The position numbers and the translations under genes are program-made. DNA of 61,670 nucleotides from Bryobacterales bacterium (GTDB lineage Bacteria; Acidobacteriota; Terriglobia; Bryobacterales; Bryobacteraceae). Positions 45,091-53,918 of the stretch are shown here, piece by piece (position 1 is the stretch's first letter; each line of letters starts with the position of its first letter). The stretch lies in the NCBI GenBank assembly GCA_016789785.1, contig JAEUQE010000017.1:1-61670 (forward strand), read 5' to 3'. The notes beneath the pieces are model-generated. The model was given only the letters and a program-made list of their open reading frames with translations, was not told where the DNA came from and searched no databases.

Positions 45091-48000
45091 ATGATTAGAA
45101 AACCCGTGTGGGCGCTGTGCATGCTGTTGCTGGCGCCAATGGAAACAGTCTGGGGCCAGGCATTCACGGGGACCATTACCGGTGTCGTGACTGACCCGAA
45201 CGCGGCCGCGGTGCCTGGAGCAGCCGTTCGCGCGCGCAACGAATCGACCAACGATGTCCGCACCGTGGTGACCACGGGTGAAGGACTATACGTCTTCTCG
45301 CAACTTCCTCCCGGCACCTACGAAATCAGTGCCGAGATGAAGGGCTTCCGCAAGACCGTGCAGACCGGCGCGGTGCTGCGCGTGAACCAGACGCTGGAAA
45401 TGAACATCACGCTGCAGCTCGGAGAGGTCACACAAGTGGTCGAAGTATCGGCCGGCGTCACACTGCTCGATACGCAATCCGCGAATCGTGCAGTGACGCT
45501 CGACAAGCAGGCCGTCCTCGACCTTCCTGTCAATGCGCGCAATCCGTTCCAGCTTGTCCACGTCAACGCCGGCGTCATCGCGGTGCGCACTGGCATCTCT
45601 CAGGCCACGCAAGATCAGAATCACAACCGCTTCTCGATGAATGGCGGCCGCGGCCAAGCGGGCCTCACACTGATCGACGGTGTGCCTGCCTCGGCGGTGG
45701 ATTGGGGCGGTCTGATCGCATCCCCCTCGGTTGACTCGGTGCAGGAAGTCAACATTCAGCGCAATCAGTTCGACGCACAATTCGGCAAGTCTGACGGCAC
45801 CGCGGTGAACATGATCACTCGCGGCGGCTCGAACGATTTCCATGGCTCGGCGTTTGAGTTCCTGCGCAACAACGCGCTCGACGCCAACAGTTGGGCAAAC
45901 AACCGCTCGGGTCTCCGCCGTCCGGTTTTCCAGCGTCATCAGATGGGCGGCACCTTCTCAGGCCCCATCTGGAAGAGTAAGCGGTTGTACTTCTTCACCG
46001 CTTATGAAGGCCGTCGCGAAGGCAATCCCGGCACGAACGTATCGAACGTTCCAACAGCTCAACAGCGTTCCGGCGACTTCTCGCAGACCTTCAACAACAA
46101 CGGCACCCAAGCCGTGATCTACAATCCGTTCACTACCCGGCCCAATCCCGACGGCGCAGGCTTTGTGCGCGACCCGTTCCCCGGCAATCGCATCCCCACC
46201 AACCTGTTCGACCCGGTTGGCTCAAAGATCGTTTCGTTCTACCCGAATCCGAATACCGCAGGCGATCCATTCACCAACGCGCGGAACTTCGCCGCGGCCG
46301 GCAAGACCGTCACCAGTAACGATCGCGTGGACGTTCGCATCGACTGGGCGAAGAGCGAGAAGATTACGCTGTTCGGCCGCGTCACCAAAGCATGGCAGGA
46401 AAACGTCGCGCCGGTGTTCTTCGGCAATGGAGCCGACACCAACTTCTCCGACGTGAATCCGCGGCACCAGGTGGTGATCGGCGCCACATGGACGCCGACC
46501 CCGACATGGGTGGTCAACATGCTCGTCGGTTCGGGCCGCTGGCGCGAAAACCAGGTCTCACCTTCGCAGGGGCGCAACGCAACCGAACTGGGCTTCTCGC
46601 AAGGTCTGGTTTCGTTGTTTCAAGCACAAACCTTCCCCGGCGTCTCCGCACAAGGCTACGCCGGCCTTTTCAATCGCCGCTTCCTCAACGTGCCTCGCGA
46701 AACGCACAACCTGCAGCTCAACATCACCAAGGAACTCGGCTCCCACAGCTTGAAGTTCGGCTGGCTTGGGGAAGTGGCCCGTCTCAACAATACCGACTTC
46801 AATACGCCGCAGTTCGACTTCACGCGCGGCTTAACATCGGGACCGACCGCTCTTGCCGCGAGCACGACTTCCGGTGATGCCATCGCCTCGCTTTTGCTCG
46901 GCACCGGTTCAGGTGGGTCCGCACCCATTGGCGCCGCCACCGCGGTGACCGCGGGCTATCACGGCCTCTACGTCCAGGACTCGTGGCGCTTCAACCGGCG
47001 GCTGACGTTGCATCTCGGCCTGCGCTGGGAAGTGCAAACGGCACGCACCGAACGCTTCAACCGGTTGAACAACTTCAACCCCGACGTCGCAAGCCCGCTG
47101 GCACAACGCACCGGCCTCCCCTTGCGCGGTGGTCTTGAGTTCGTTACTCCGCAGAATCGCGGCGCCTGGAACACCGATTGGAACAGCTTCGCGCCACGCT
47201 TCGGCCTCGCGTACAAGCTCACCGACAAACTGGTCCTTCGCGGCGGTTACGGGATCTTCTTCCCGCAGACGGGCGGCGGCACCAACCAGGGCTTTGCCAC
47301 AACCACCACATGGGTGTCCACCAACGGCGGCGACGGTATCAATCCGAATCGCGGCGCGCTTCTGTCGAATCCCTTCCCCAACGGCTTCAATCAACCGGTG
47401 GGAACAAGCCTTGGACTGCTCACGCAGGTCGGCGACTCGGTGAACGCATTCTGGCGCACGCATCCCATGAGCTACGTTCAGAACTTCTCCATCGACTTCC
47501 AGTACGAGTTGCAGAAGGGCATGGTGTTCGAACTTGGCTACACCGGCTCGCAGGGCCGCAAGCTCCTGTTCGGCACGGGGCAACAGGCGAATCAGCTCAA
47601 CCCTCAGTTCCTCGCGCTGGGCGCGCAGTTGGATCAACCGGTGGACAATCCGTTCTTCGGCGTGATTTCGAGCGGCGTGCTCGCCGGCCGCACGGTTCCC
47701 CGGCAGCGCCTGCTGCGGCCGTTCCCGCAGTTCACCGCGGTCAACGTTTCAGGCGACGTGCCTGGTGCGAGTTCCGCTTTCAACGCGCTCGTGGTTCGCT
47801 ACAACTGGCAGATCAGCGGCGGGCTCAACCTGTTGACCACCTATCAGTGGTCGAAGGCAATCGACAACGCGAGCGAGTGGCAGGGTTGGGAAGTTGCCGA
47901 CACACTTCGCAACTACTACGACAACTCGCTGGATCGCTCGATCTCGGCTCACGATCTGCCGCAGAGCTTCGTCAACGCGCTGGTCTACGAGCTACCGGTC

Positions 48001-48507
48001 GGCAAGGGACGCAAGTTCCTCTCCGACATGCATCCGGTGGCGGATGCGGTGCTCGGCGGCTGGCAGATCTCGTCGATCACGCGCTTCAGTTCCGGCCTGC
48101 CGCTGCAGTTCACTTCACCGAACACGCTCGGCGCTTATGGGTTCCAGGTCCAGCGGCCCAACGTCACGGACTTGAAAGCCGCCGCAGTCTCGAATCCCAC
48201 ACCTGACCGCTGGTTCAACACCGCGGCGTTCACGCGCCCGGGCACCTACGAAATCGGCAACATGACGCGTTGGGCGCCGAACATCCGTTTCGGTCCGACC
48301 AAACACGGTGACCTCGCCATCCTCAAGAACTTCCGCTGGCGCGAGCGCTGGAAAGCCCAGTTCCGCGCGGAGATGTTCAACTTCACCAACACACCACAGT
48401 TCGGACGCGCGAACACCGACATCTCCTCGGGCGACTTCGGCCGCGTCACCGGCACCACCAACGTTGGTCCGCGCAACGTCCAGTTGGGGCTGCGTGTGCA
48501 ATTCTGA
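45091..48507 (+). CDS. TonB-dependent receptor 3, Oar-like, with carboxypeptidase-regulatory-like domain
   Basis: 1138 residues from ATG 45091 with GAGGGG upstream. A signal peptide (PVWALCMLLLAPMETVWGQ) precedes the regulatory domain (about 25-110, ITGVVTDPNAAAVPGAAVRA ... VVEVSAGVTLLDTQSANRAV), then the plug (LDLPVNARNPFQLVHVNAGV, VDSVQEVNIQRNQFDAQFGK), and a barrel ending QLGLRVQF. It starts an operon with the CRTAC1 gene (7 bases downstream) and the TPR gene. Divergent from the multihaem cytochrome. Substrate unknown. Confidence 0.9.
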   Translation: MIRKPVWALCMLLLAPMETVWGQAFTGTITGVVTDPNAAAVPGAAVRARNESTNDVRTVVTTGEGLYVFSQLPPGTYEISAEMKGFRKTVQTGAVLRVNQTLEMNITLQLGEVTQVVEVSAGVTLLDTQSANRAVTLDKQAVLDLPVNARNPFQLVHVNAGVIAVRTGISQATQDQNHNRFSMNGGRGQAGLTLIDGVPASAVDWGGLIASPSVDSVQEVNIQRNQFDAQFGKSDGTAVNMITRGGSNDFHGSAFEFLRNNALDANSWANNRSGLRRPVFQRHQMGGTFSGPIWKSKRLYFFTAYEGRREGNPGTNVSNVPTAQQRSGDFSQTFNNNGTQAVIYNPFTTRPNPDGAGFVRDPFPGNRIPTNLFDPVGSKIVSFYPNPNTAGDPFTNARNFAAAGKTVTSNDRVDVRIDWAKSEKITLFGRVTKAWQENVAPVFFGNGADTNFSDVNPRHQVVIGATWTPTPTWVVNMLVGSGRWRENQVSPSQGRNATELGFSQGLVSLFQAQTFPGVSAQGYAGLFNRRFLNVPRETHNLQLNITKELGSHSLKFGWLGEVARLNNTDFNTPQFDFTRGLTSGPTALAASTTSGDAIASLLLGTGSGGSAPIGAATAVTAGYHGLYVQDSWRFNRRLTLHLGLRWEVQTARTERFNRLNNFNPDVASPLAQRTGLPLRGGLEFVTPQNRGAWNTDWNSFAPRFGLAYKLTDKLVLRGGYGIFFPQTGGGTNQGFATTTTWVSTNGGDGINPNRGALLSNPFPNGFNQPVGTSLGLLTQVGDSVNAFWRTHPMSYVQNFSIDFQYELQKGMVFELGYTGSQGRKLLFGTGQQANQLNPQFLALGAQLDQPVDNPFFGVISSGVLAGRTVPRQRLLRPFPQFTAVNVSGDVPGASSAFNALVVRYNWQISGGLNLLTTYQWSKAIDNASEWQGWEVADTLRNYYDNSLDRSISAHDLPQSFVNALVYELPVGKGRKFLSDMHPVADAVLGGWQISSITRFSSGLPLQFTSPNTLGAYGFQVQRPNVTDLKAAAVSNPTPDRWFNTAAFTRPGTYEIGNMTRWAPNIRFGPTKHGDLAILKNFRWRERWKAQFRAEMFNFTNTPQFGRANTDISSGDFGRVTGTTNVGPRNVQLGLRVQF

Positions 48508-48514
48508 TGAATGA

Positions 48515-50047
48515 ATGCTTCGAGCTTTCGTAGCTCTTCTCGCCGCCGCGGGTGTGTGGCAGACATCGCCTCTGCCATTCACACTCGCGACGGGCGAGAC
48601 CGCTCGCAAGCATCTGCCCGCCACCATGCCGGGCGGCATCGCGGTGTTCGACTTCGATGGCGATGGCCTGCTCGATATCTATCTTCCCAACGGCGCCAGC
48701 CTTCCCTCGGGCCGCAAATCATCGGCGCAACAATCGAACCGGCTCCTGCGCAATCTCGGCGGCATGCGTTTCGAGGACCGTACCACACAAGCCAACCTCG
48801 CGGGCTCGGAATACGACTTCGCGGCAATCGCAGGCGACTACGATCAGGACGGTTGGACCGACCTGCTGGTGTGCGGACTTCGCAGCGTCACGCTCTATCG
48901 CAATCGAGGCAACGGCACGTTCACCGACGTGACACATCAGAGCCGCATCGATAATCGAGGCCGATGGAGTGCGGGCGGGGCGTGGCTCGACTACGATCGC
49001 GACGGTGACCTCGATCTCTTCGTCGTGAACTACGTGCAATGGGATCCCGCCAAAGAACCTCCCTGCAAAGTGGACGGCGTGTCCGACTTCTGCCATCCGC
49101 GCTACTACGAGCCTGAGGCCAACGCGCTGTTTCGCAACGATGGCGGCGGCCGATTCACCGATGTCTCGGAAGCATCGGGCATCGCCACGCATAAGGGCAA
49201 GGGCATGGCGGCAACGGTCGCGGACTTCGATCTCGATGGGAACGCCGACATCTTCGTCACCAATGATCGCGTGTTGAACTACCTGTTTCGCAATCTCGGC
49301 GGTGGCCGCTTCGAAGAGCGCGCACTCGAGATGGGAGTCGCAGCGCCCTCGAGTGGCAATCCGCCGTCCTCCATGGGCGCCGACGCGCAGGACTTCGATA
49401 ATGACGGCCGCGCGGACCTCATCTACACGGCTCTGCGGGATGAGACATTCCCTCTTGCCCGTAATCGAGGCAATGACTTTGAAGATGCCGGGCTGCGTAC
49501 GAAGCTCGATCTGTTGACCCGGCCAATGGCTGGTTGGGGCATCGTGTTCGCCGATCTCGACAACGATGGATGGAAGGACATCGCAGCGGCGCGAAGCGAT
49601 GTCCTTTCGGCACAGGGGCCGCGGGGCGCATCGGCACGCGAGCCGCTTTCCTGGTTTCGCAACGTGAACGGGAAGCAGTTCGTGACCGGCGCCGCGCTGC
49701 CTGTTCCCGCGGACATGTATCGTGGCCTTGTGGCCGCGGATTTCGACAATGACGGCTGCCTGGATCTCGTGGCGACGGCGTTGAACGCAAGCGCCCGCGT
49801 GTTGCGCAACGGGTGCGGCGGCAACTGGCTGAAGGTCGACGTGCGCGCTGCCGGCGCCCGTGTGAGAGCCGGTTCGCAATGGAGACACGTCTCTTCCACG
49901 ATCGGCTATGCCTCCTCCTGCGAATGCCCCTTGCACTTTGGTCTGGGCCCTGCGCCCACTGTGGATGTGGAGGTCCTGTTTTCCGGCGGCGCGACGAAGC
50001 GGATCGAAGGAGTGAAAGCAAATCAAGTGCTGGTGGTGAAGCCTTGA
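48515..50047 (+). CDS. CRTAC1-like secreted protein with FG-GAP/VCBS repeats and ASPIC/UnbV domain
   Basis: 510 residues from ATG 48515, seven bases after the receptor stop. A signal peptide (MLRAFVALLAAAGVWQ) precedes a propeller of repeated calcium-binding blocks: FDFDGDGLLDIYLPN, GDYDQDGWTDLLVCG, LDYDRDGDLDLFVVN, ADFDLDGNADIFVTN, QDFDNDGRADLIYTA, ADLDNDGWKDIAAAR, ADFDNDGCLDLVATA. The C-terminus (NWLKVDVRAAGARVRAGSQW ... FGLGPAPTVDVEVLFSGG) is the ASPIC/UnbV domain. Such proteins are surface or periplasmic; function unknown. Coupled to the TPR gene by a TTGA overlap. Confidence 0.88.
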   Translation: MLRAFVALLAAAGVWQTSPLPFTLATGETARKHLPATMPGGIAVFDFDGDGLLDIYLPNGASLPSGRKSSAQQSNRLLRNLGGMRFEDRTTQANLAGSEYDFAAIAGDYDQDGWTDLLVCGLRSVTLYRNRGNGTFTDVTHQSRIDNRGRWSAGGAWLDYDRDGDLDLFVVNYVQWDPAKEPPCKVDGVSDFCHPRYYEPEANALFRNDGGGRFTDVSEASGIATHKGKGMAATVADFDLDGNADIFVTNDRVLNYLFRNLGGGRFEERALEMGVAAPSSGNPPSSMGADAQDFDNDGRADLIYTALRDETFPLARNRGNDFEDAGLRTKLDLLTRPMAGWGIVFADLDNDGWKDIAAARSDVLSAQGPRGASAREPLSWFRNVNGKQFVTGAALPVPADMYRGLVAADFDNDGCLDLVATALNASARVLRNGCGGNWLKVDVRAAGARVRAGSQWRHVSSTIGYASSCECPLHFGLGPAPTVDVEVLFSGGATKRIEGVKANQVLVVKP

Positions 50048-50883
50048 AAGTGCTCGCGTGCCTGTTGATCTCGATCGTTGCCTTGGCGCAGGATGCGGTC
50101 GAGTTGTCGCAGCGTGCAGCCTCCGCGATGCGATCCCAACGCTTCGGCGAAGCAGAAACGCTCTATCGCAAGCTGATCTCGCTCGACCCATCGAACCCGA
50201 TGTGGCGCATGAATCTCGGGCTGGCACTTCATTCCAACGGGCGCTTCGCACCGGCCATCAAGGAGTTCGAAGCTTTCGCGAAAGCCAGGCCGCAAGCGGG
50301 CCCGGTGCACCTTCTGCTCGGAACAGCACATTTGAAGTTGGGTCAGGCATGCGCCGCGATTCCACCACTCGAGAAAGCCGCCGGGTGGAACAAGGAACGC
50401 TCGCAACTCGAACTGGCGGACGCATACTACGCCTGCAAACGTTTCGAGCGTGCGGCGCGCACCTATGAGGCCGTAGGCACGAGGGCTGCCGCGCGTCAGG
50501 CGGCACATTGCTACTGGCAAGCCCGGCTCTATCCTGATGCCAAGCGCATCTTTCAGACCTTGGAACAAGCCTTCGATCGGGAGGCCGAGTTTCAATATGA
50601 GTATGGCGATACGCTCGCGCGTGTGGATGGGCCGGAAGCAGGGCTGCCCTATCTGCGGCGTGCCGTGGACGCGAAGCCTGCATTGATCGCAGCCCGGGGC
50701 GAGCTCGGAAAGGCGCTGCTCGCAACGGGAGACGCGGCGGGCGCCGTGCCACATCTGGAAGCTGCCTCGCGCGGCGATGCGACGCTACTGCTGCCTTTGT
50801 CTCGCGCCTATCGCGAATCGGGCCGTGAAGCAGAGGCTGGCCGCGTATTGAAGGAGTACCGCACAAAGACAGAGGCGAAGTGA
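50044..50883 (+). CDS. Secreted TPR-repeat protein
   Basis: 279 residues from TTG 50044, which overlaps the CRTAC1 stop (TTGA); GTG 50050 is an alternative. A signal peptide (LKVLACLLISIVALAQ) is followed by TPR helices with LYRKLISLDPSNPMWRMNLG, AIKEFEAFAKARPQAGPVHL and AAIPPLEKAAGWNKERSQLE spacing. TPR proteins act as binding scaffolds; with the CRTAC1 and receptor genes in one operon, and a TPR-fused cytochrome divergent, it may help assemble an envelope complex. That role is inference. Confidence 0.8.
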   Translation: MKVLACLLISIVALAQDAVELSQRAASAMRSQRFGEAETLYRKLISLDPSNPMWRMNLGLALHSNGRFAPAIKEFEAFAKARPQAGPVHLLLGTAHLKLGQACAAIPPLEKAAGWNKERSQLELADAYYACKRFERAARTYEAVGTRAAARQAAHCYWQARLYPDAKRIFQTLEQAFDREAEFQYEYGDTLARVDGPEAGLPYLRRAVDAKPALIAARGELGKALLATGDAAGAVPHLEAASRGDATLLLPLSRAYRESGREAEAGRVLKEYRTKTEAK

Positions 50884-51039
50884 GACATCACGCGATGCGC
50901 CTTGATGGCGATGAGCGTCAGTCGCCAGCGCTGCCCAGCCTCCCGCGGAAGCGGTCCAACCCACGCGGTCCGAGCGGAAGCTCTCCTTACTCCTGGAGTG
51001 CAATCTGCGTCCGGGCCGTCAAAAAGCGAAACGCCTGCC

Positions 51040-52167
51040 TCAGCCCGGCCGGCGATCCAAATCGTCGCGCGTGTAGCCCGCCTTGAGCAACCGCTCTTCG
51101 GTGATGCCAACCAACTCGCACTCATCCAGGAACGTCTGCTGCTTGTCGATCGAGTAGTGATAGTGCCACCACTCCGTACGCCGGTAGTTCGTCTCCCAAC
51201 CGTGCTGCGCGGCGACCCGCTCGAAGCGGCCGATGGACTCCAGATGCTCCGTCAGATCAAGATAGTACCCCGATGGCAGCTTGTAACGGCTCATCGCCTC
51301 GGCTTCGGGCGGCAGAACTCCCGGCTCCGCCTCCTTGAGCCGCAACCGCCGCAGCCAGATCGAGCGAGGCACATAGTTCCAGCAGACCTGCGCGCCTTCG
51401 GGATAGTAGCGGCCCTGTGAGCCATCCTGCTTCTGCGTGCGGCACAAAATGCGCCAAAACATTCTTCCACTCGATTGTTCCGGAACAACGAAGTAGCGCT
51501 GATTGCGGTCCGGGCGTGCAAGGCTCTGATTGAGATCAATGGCGCGCCCGGGGATGTGAAAGCTGCGCGGACTTGCGCCATCAGGCTGGTTCAATCCGAG
51601 AGCGCGTCGCGTATCACCGTATGGGCCATCCAACGACGCACCCTGCGCATCCACTTCCTTCATCAGACCCCGCCACATGACGGCCACATCTTCGCGCAGA
51701 ATCGACCAGCGGTACCGGGGATTGGGCCGCTGCTCACCTTCCGTGAGCGACATGAAACGGTAGCGCCCCACGGGCAGATCCCACCCCCGTTCGACCCACT
51801 GCCGCAGTTCGAGAAGCGTCAGTTCATCCAACCGGTCATCCACCGGACCTTGAAATCGCATGGCAGGGGAGAGATCCTCGAACAGGCTCGTTCGCGACGA
51901 GTGCCGGAACGGGCGCCGCGCGTGACGTTTGAATCGAAGCATCGCGCGCGATGTCTCGGCATCCATCACGCCAGTGTCGGAACCGGGCGGCAGGTAGCCC
52001 AGATGAATGAACACGCGCTGCAGCTTGGCGATGGAAAGTTCCAGCCGCTCGACACTCAGCGGCACGGCGGATGCGATCGTCAGAATGGGCAGCGAATAGC
52101 GCGCAAGCGACGCCATCGCGGAACCGAGTCCGCTCAGGAGCGTGCGTCGATCGAAGCCCGTAGACAA
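51040..52167 (-). CDS. Exported M15-type D-Ala-D-Ala peptidase with peptidoglycan-binding-like domain
   Basis: 375 residues from TTG 52167, chosen because GGAGGGAG lies five bases upstream. The N-terminus has RRTLLSGLGSAMASLARYSL, possibly a Tat-type signal. Residues about 55-110 look like a peptidoglycan-binding helix bundle (LQRVFIHLGYLPPGSDTGVM). The M15 zinc site is given by SFHIPGRAIDLN (His and Asp) and the late WWHYHY motif. It would trim cell-wall peptides. It converges with the TPR gene and is divergent from the CBM9-like gene. Confidence 0.75.
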   Translation of the reverse strand: MSTGFDRRTLLSGLGSAMASLARYSLPILTIASAVPLSVERLELSIAKLQRVFIHLGYLPPGSDTGVMDAETSRAMLRFKRHARRPFRHSSRTSLFEDLSPAMRFQGPVDDRLDELTLLELRQWVERGWDLPVGRYRFMSLTEGEQRPNPRYRWSILREDVAVMWRGLMKEVDAQGASLDGPYGDTRRALGLNQPDGASPRSFHIPGRAIDLNQSLARPDRNQRYFVVPEQSSGRMFWRILCRTQKQDGSQGRYYPEGAQVCWNYVPRSIWLRRLRLKEAEPGVLPPEAEAMSRYKLPSGYYLDLTEHLESIGRFERVAAQHGWETNYRRTEWWHYHYSIDKQQTFLDECELVGITEERLLKAGYTRDDLDRRPG

Positions 52168-52299
52168 GTCTCCCTCCGGTGGCTGAGACAGCCCGCCAGC
52201 CTGCGGTTTGCGTGTGCTTACCAGCCTACACTGCAAGCATCGCACAGCACAATCCAGGCGGCGACGGGCTGGGCCGCGACGGGATACAATCAGGGTCGA

Positions 52300-52989
52300 A
52301 TGAACCTGCTGCTTATGCTGTTGCCACTCGTTCTCCTGCAAGCCGAAACCAAGCCCGTGATGCAGAGCCATCGCATCCAGGGCGACGTCAGCCTCACGGC
52401 CGATCCCAACCAGCCGGCCTGGAAGAACGTGAAAGGCGTAGTCACCTCCATCGATCCCTTCGGCAAACCACTCCCCAACGCCCGCACCGAGATCCGCAGC
52501 GTGTGGAGCGACCGCTATCTCTACTTCTTCTTTGTGAGCCAGTATGAGCGCTTGTACTTGCAGAAGCCGGCAACGCCGCACAAAGAGACCTGGGGCTTGT
52601 GGGAGTACGACGTCGTGGAAGTGTTCATCGGTTGGGATGCCGAGCGGATTCATCTCTACAAGGAGTTCGAGGTATCACCGCAAGGCGAGTGGGTGGACCT
52701 TGATGTGGACAACAACAAGCCTCCGAAACAGACCGTCAATTGGCTTTGGAACTCGGGCTTTGAATTCAAGACGCGTATCGATGAGAAGAACAAGGTGTGG
52801 TTCTGCGAAATGCGGATTCCGTGGAAGTCCATCGATCCGCGCACGCCGGCGGCGGGCAATGAACTGCGGCTGAATCTCTACCGCATTGAAGGCGGGCCGC
52901 CCGATCGCCGCTACATTGTGTGGAGCCCGATCCACAATCCAAGCTTCCACACGCCGAAGGGATTCGGGACGTTGCGATTGTCGAAGTAG
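52300..52989 (+). CDS. Secreted carbohydrate-binding family 9-like protein
   Basis: 229 residues from ATG 52300, signal peptide MNLLLMLLPLVLLQAETKP. The body fits the CBM9-like/DOMON-type sandwich: 'ADPNQPAWKNVKGVVTSIDPFGKP', TEIRSVWSDRYLYFFFVSQY, GLWEYDVVEVFIGWDAERIH, YKEFEVSPQGEWVDLDVD and MRIPWKSIDPRTPAAGNELR. Such domains bind xylan or other glycans or occur as stand-alone periplasmic proteins. No catalytic residues are seen. Divergent from the M15 peptidase. Confidence 0.78.
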   Translation: MNLLLMLLPLVLLQAETKPVMQSHRIQGDVSLTADPNQPAWKNVKGVVTSIDPFGKPLPNARTEIRSVWSDRYLYFFFVSQYERLYLQKPATPHKETWGLWEYDVVEVFIGWDAERIHLYKEFEVSPQGEWVDLDVDNNKPPKQTVNWLWNSGFEFKTRIDEKNKVWFCEMRIPWKSIDPRTPAAGNELRLNLYRIEGGPPDRRYIVWSPIHNPSFHTPKGFGTLRLSK

Positions 52990-53006
52990 TACGGTTGGGC
53001 GGGCGA

Positions 53007-53292
53007 CAACTCGCCTCACCTTCGTGAAGCTAGGCCGACTACGGTAACGCAGACTTTCAGTCTGCCGCCTCTACACTCATGTTGAGGCCCGGGCTCGATG
53101 CCGGCGAATCGCCCCCTGGGCGGATCAGGAGCGCCCGACCACTGGTGCTTCTTCCGCCCGGCTCGTCAACCCCGCCTTCACGCGCATTTTCGTTCACTTC
53201 GCCCTGCACCGAGATGAGTCTCGGTGCGGCAGACTGAAGTCTGCGCTACCGTGAGCTACGCGGCGCCAAAGTGCAGAAGTGAACAGAATTGG
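53007..53292. mobile_element. Inverted-repeat element, family 1, copy C (core reversed)
   Basis: It fills the gap between the convergent CBM9-like and HAD genes. Both arms carry the dyad (GCAGACTTTCAGTCTGC at 53050-53066 and GCAGACTGAAGTCTGC at 53228-53243); outer arms include GGTAACGCAG and GCTACCGTGAGCTACGCGG, ending GAACAGAATTGG before the HAD stop. The conserved core blocks (CGCATTTTCGTTCAC, CGCCCTGCACCGAG) are on the opposite strand compared with copies A and B. The rest of the core (about 53110-53180) is different. Confidence 0.65.
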
Positions 53293-53294
53293 CG

Positions 53295-53909
53295 CTAGCC
53301 CAGCAACAGACGATGCCTCACAAGCTCAGCCATGCGTGCGGCTTCCGGAATGCGCACGACGTCGAACCCAGCCGCGCGGCCACTCGCCTCACCGGCCGCT
53401 GAATCCTCCACTACCAGCGCACGGATCGCACCGATCCGCTGCGCCGCCATGCGGTACGGTTCGGGATCCGGCTTGTGACGCTGAACGTCATCCCCATAGA
53501 CCGCCACAGCGAGTTTCGAGAGCAATCCGCAACGCTCCAACACCGGTTCCACTTCCAGCCGCAAGCTCGAAGTGACAACGCCAATCGCGAGGCCGGCGAG
53601 GTCGCGGAACAGTTCTTCCACACCGGGCGAAATCGGCACGTTCTGATTCATGCGGCTGCGGAACATGTCGCGCTTGTCGGGATAGCGCCGGAAGATCGCT
53701 TCCGCGGAGAGGGGCACGGGCGCGCGCTCGACAATTCCTTCCACCATCTTCCAGTCCGAGACGCCGATGAAGTTGTCGCGATAGGTGATCCAATCGAGAT
53801 CGTATCCGTAGTCGAGCAACACGGCACGCCAGCAGTCATAGTGCACTGGCTCGCTATCGACGATCACTCCATCAAAGTCGAACAGAACCGCATCGTAGTT
53901 GTGCGCCAT
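53295..53909 (-). CDS. HAD-superfamily phosphatase/phosphomutase-like hydrolase
   Basis: 204 residues. Motif I is FDFDGVIVDSEPVHYDCW with the nucleophile Asp and the general acid two residues later; motif II GVVTSSLRLEVE, motif III Lys in QRHKPDPEPY, motif IV LVVEDSAAG. The cap and length match beta-phosphoglucomutase-like or sugar-phosphate phosphatases (subfamily IA). The exact substrate is not readable. It starts 10 bases after the M48 protease stop, on the same strand, so probably cotranscribed. Confidence 0.85.
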   Translation of the reverse strand: MAHNYDAVLFDFDGVIVDSEPVHYDCWRAVLLDYGYDLDWITYRDNFIGVSDWKMVEGIVERAPVPLSAEAIFRRYPDKRDMFRSRMNQNVPISPGVEELFRDLAGLAIGVVTSSLRLEVEPVLERCGLLSKLAVAVYGDDVQRHKPDPEPYRMAAQRIGAIRALVVEDSAAGEASGRAAGFDVVRIPEAARMAELVRHRLLLG

Positions 53910-53918
53910 GCTTGCGAG

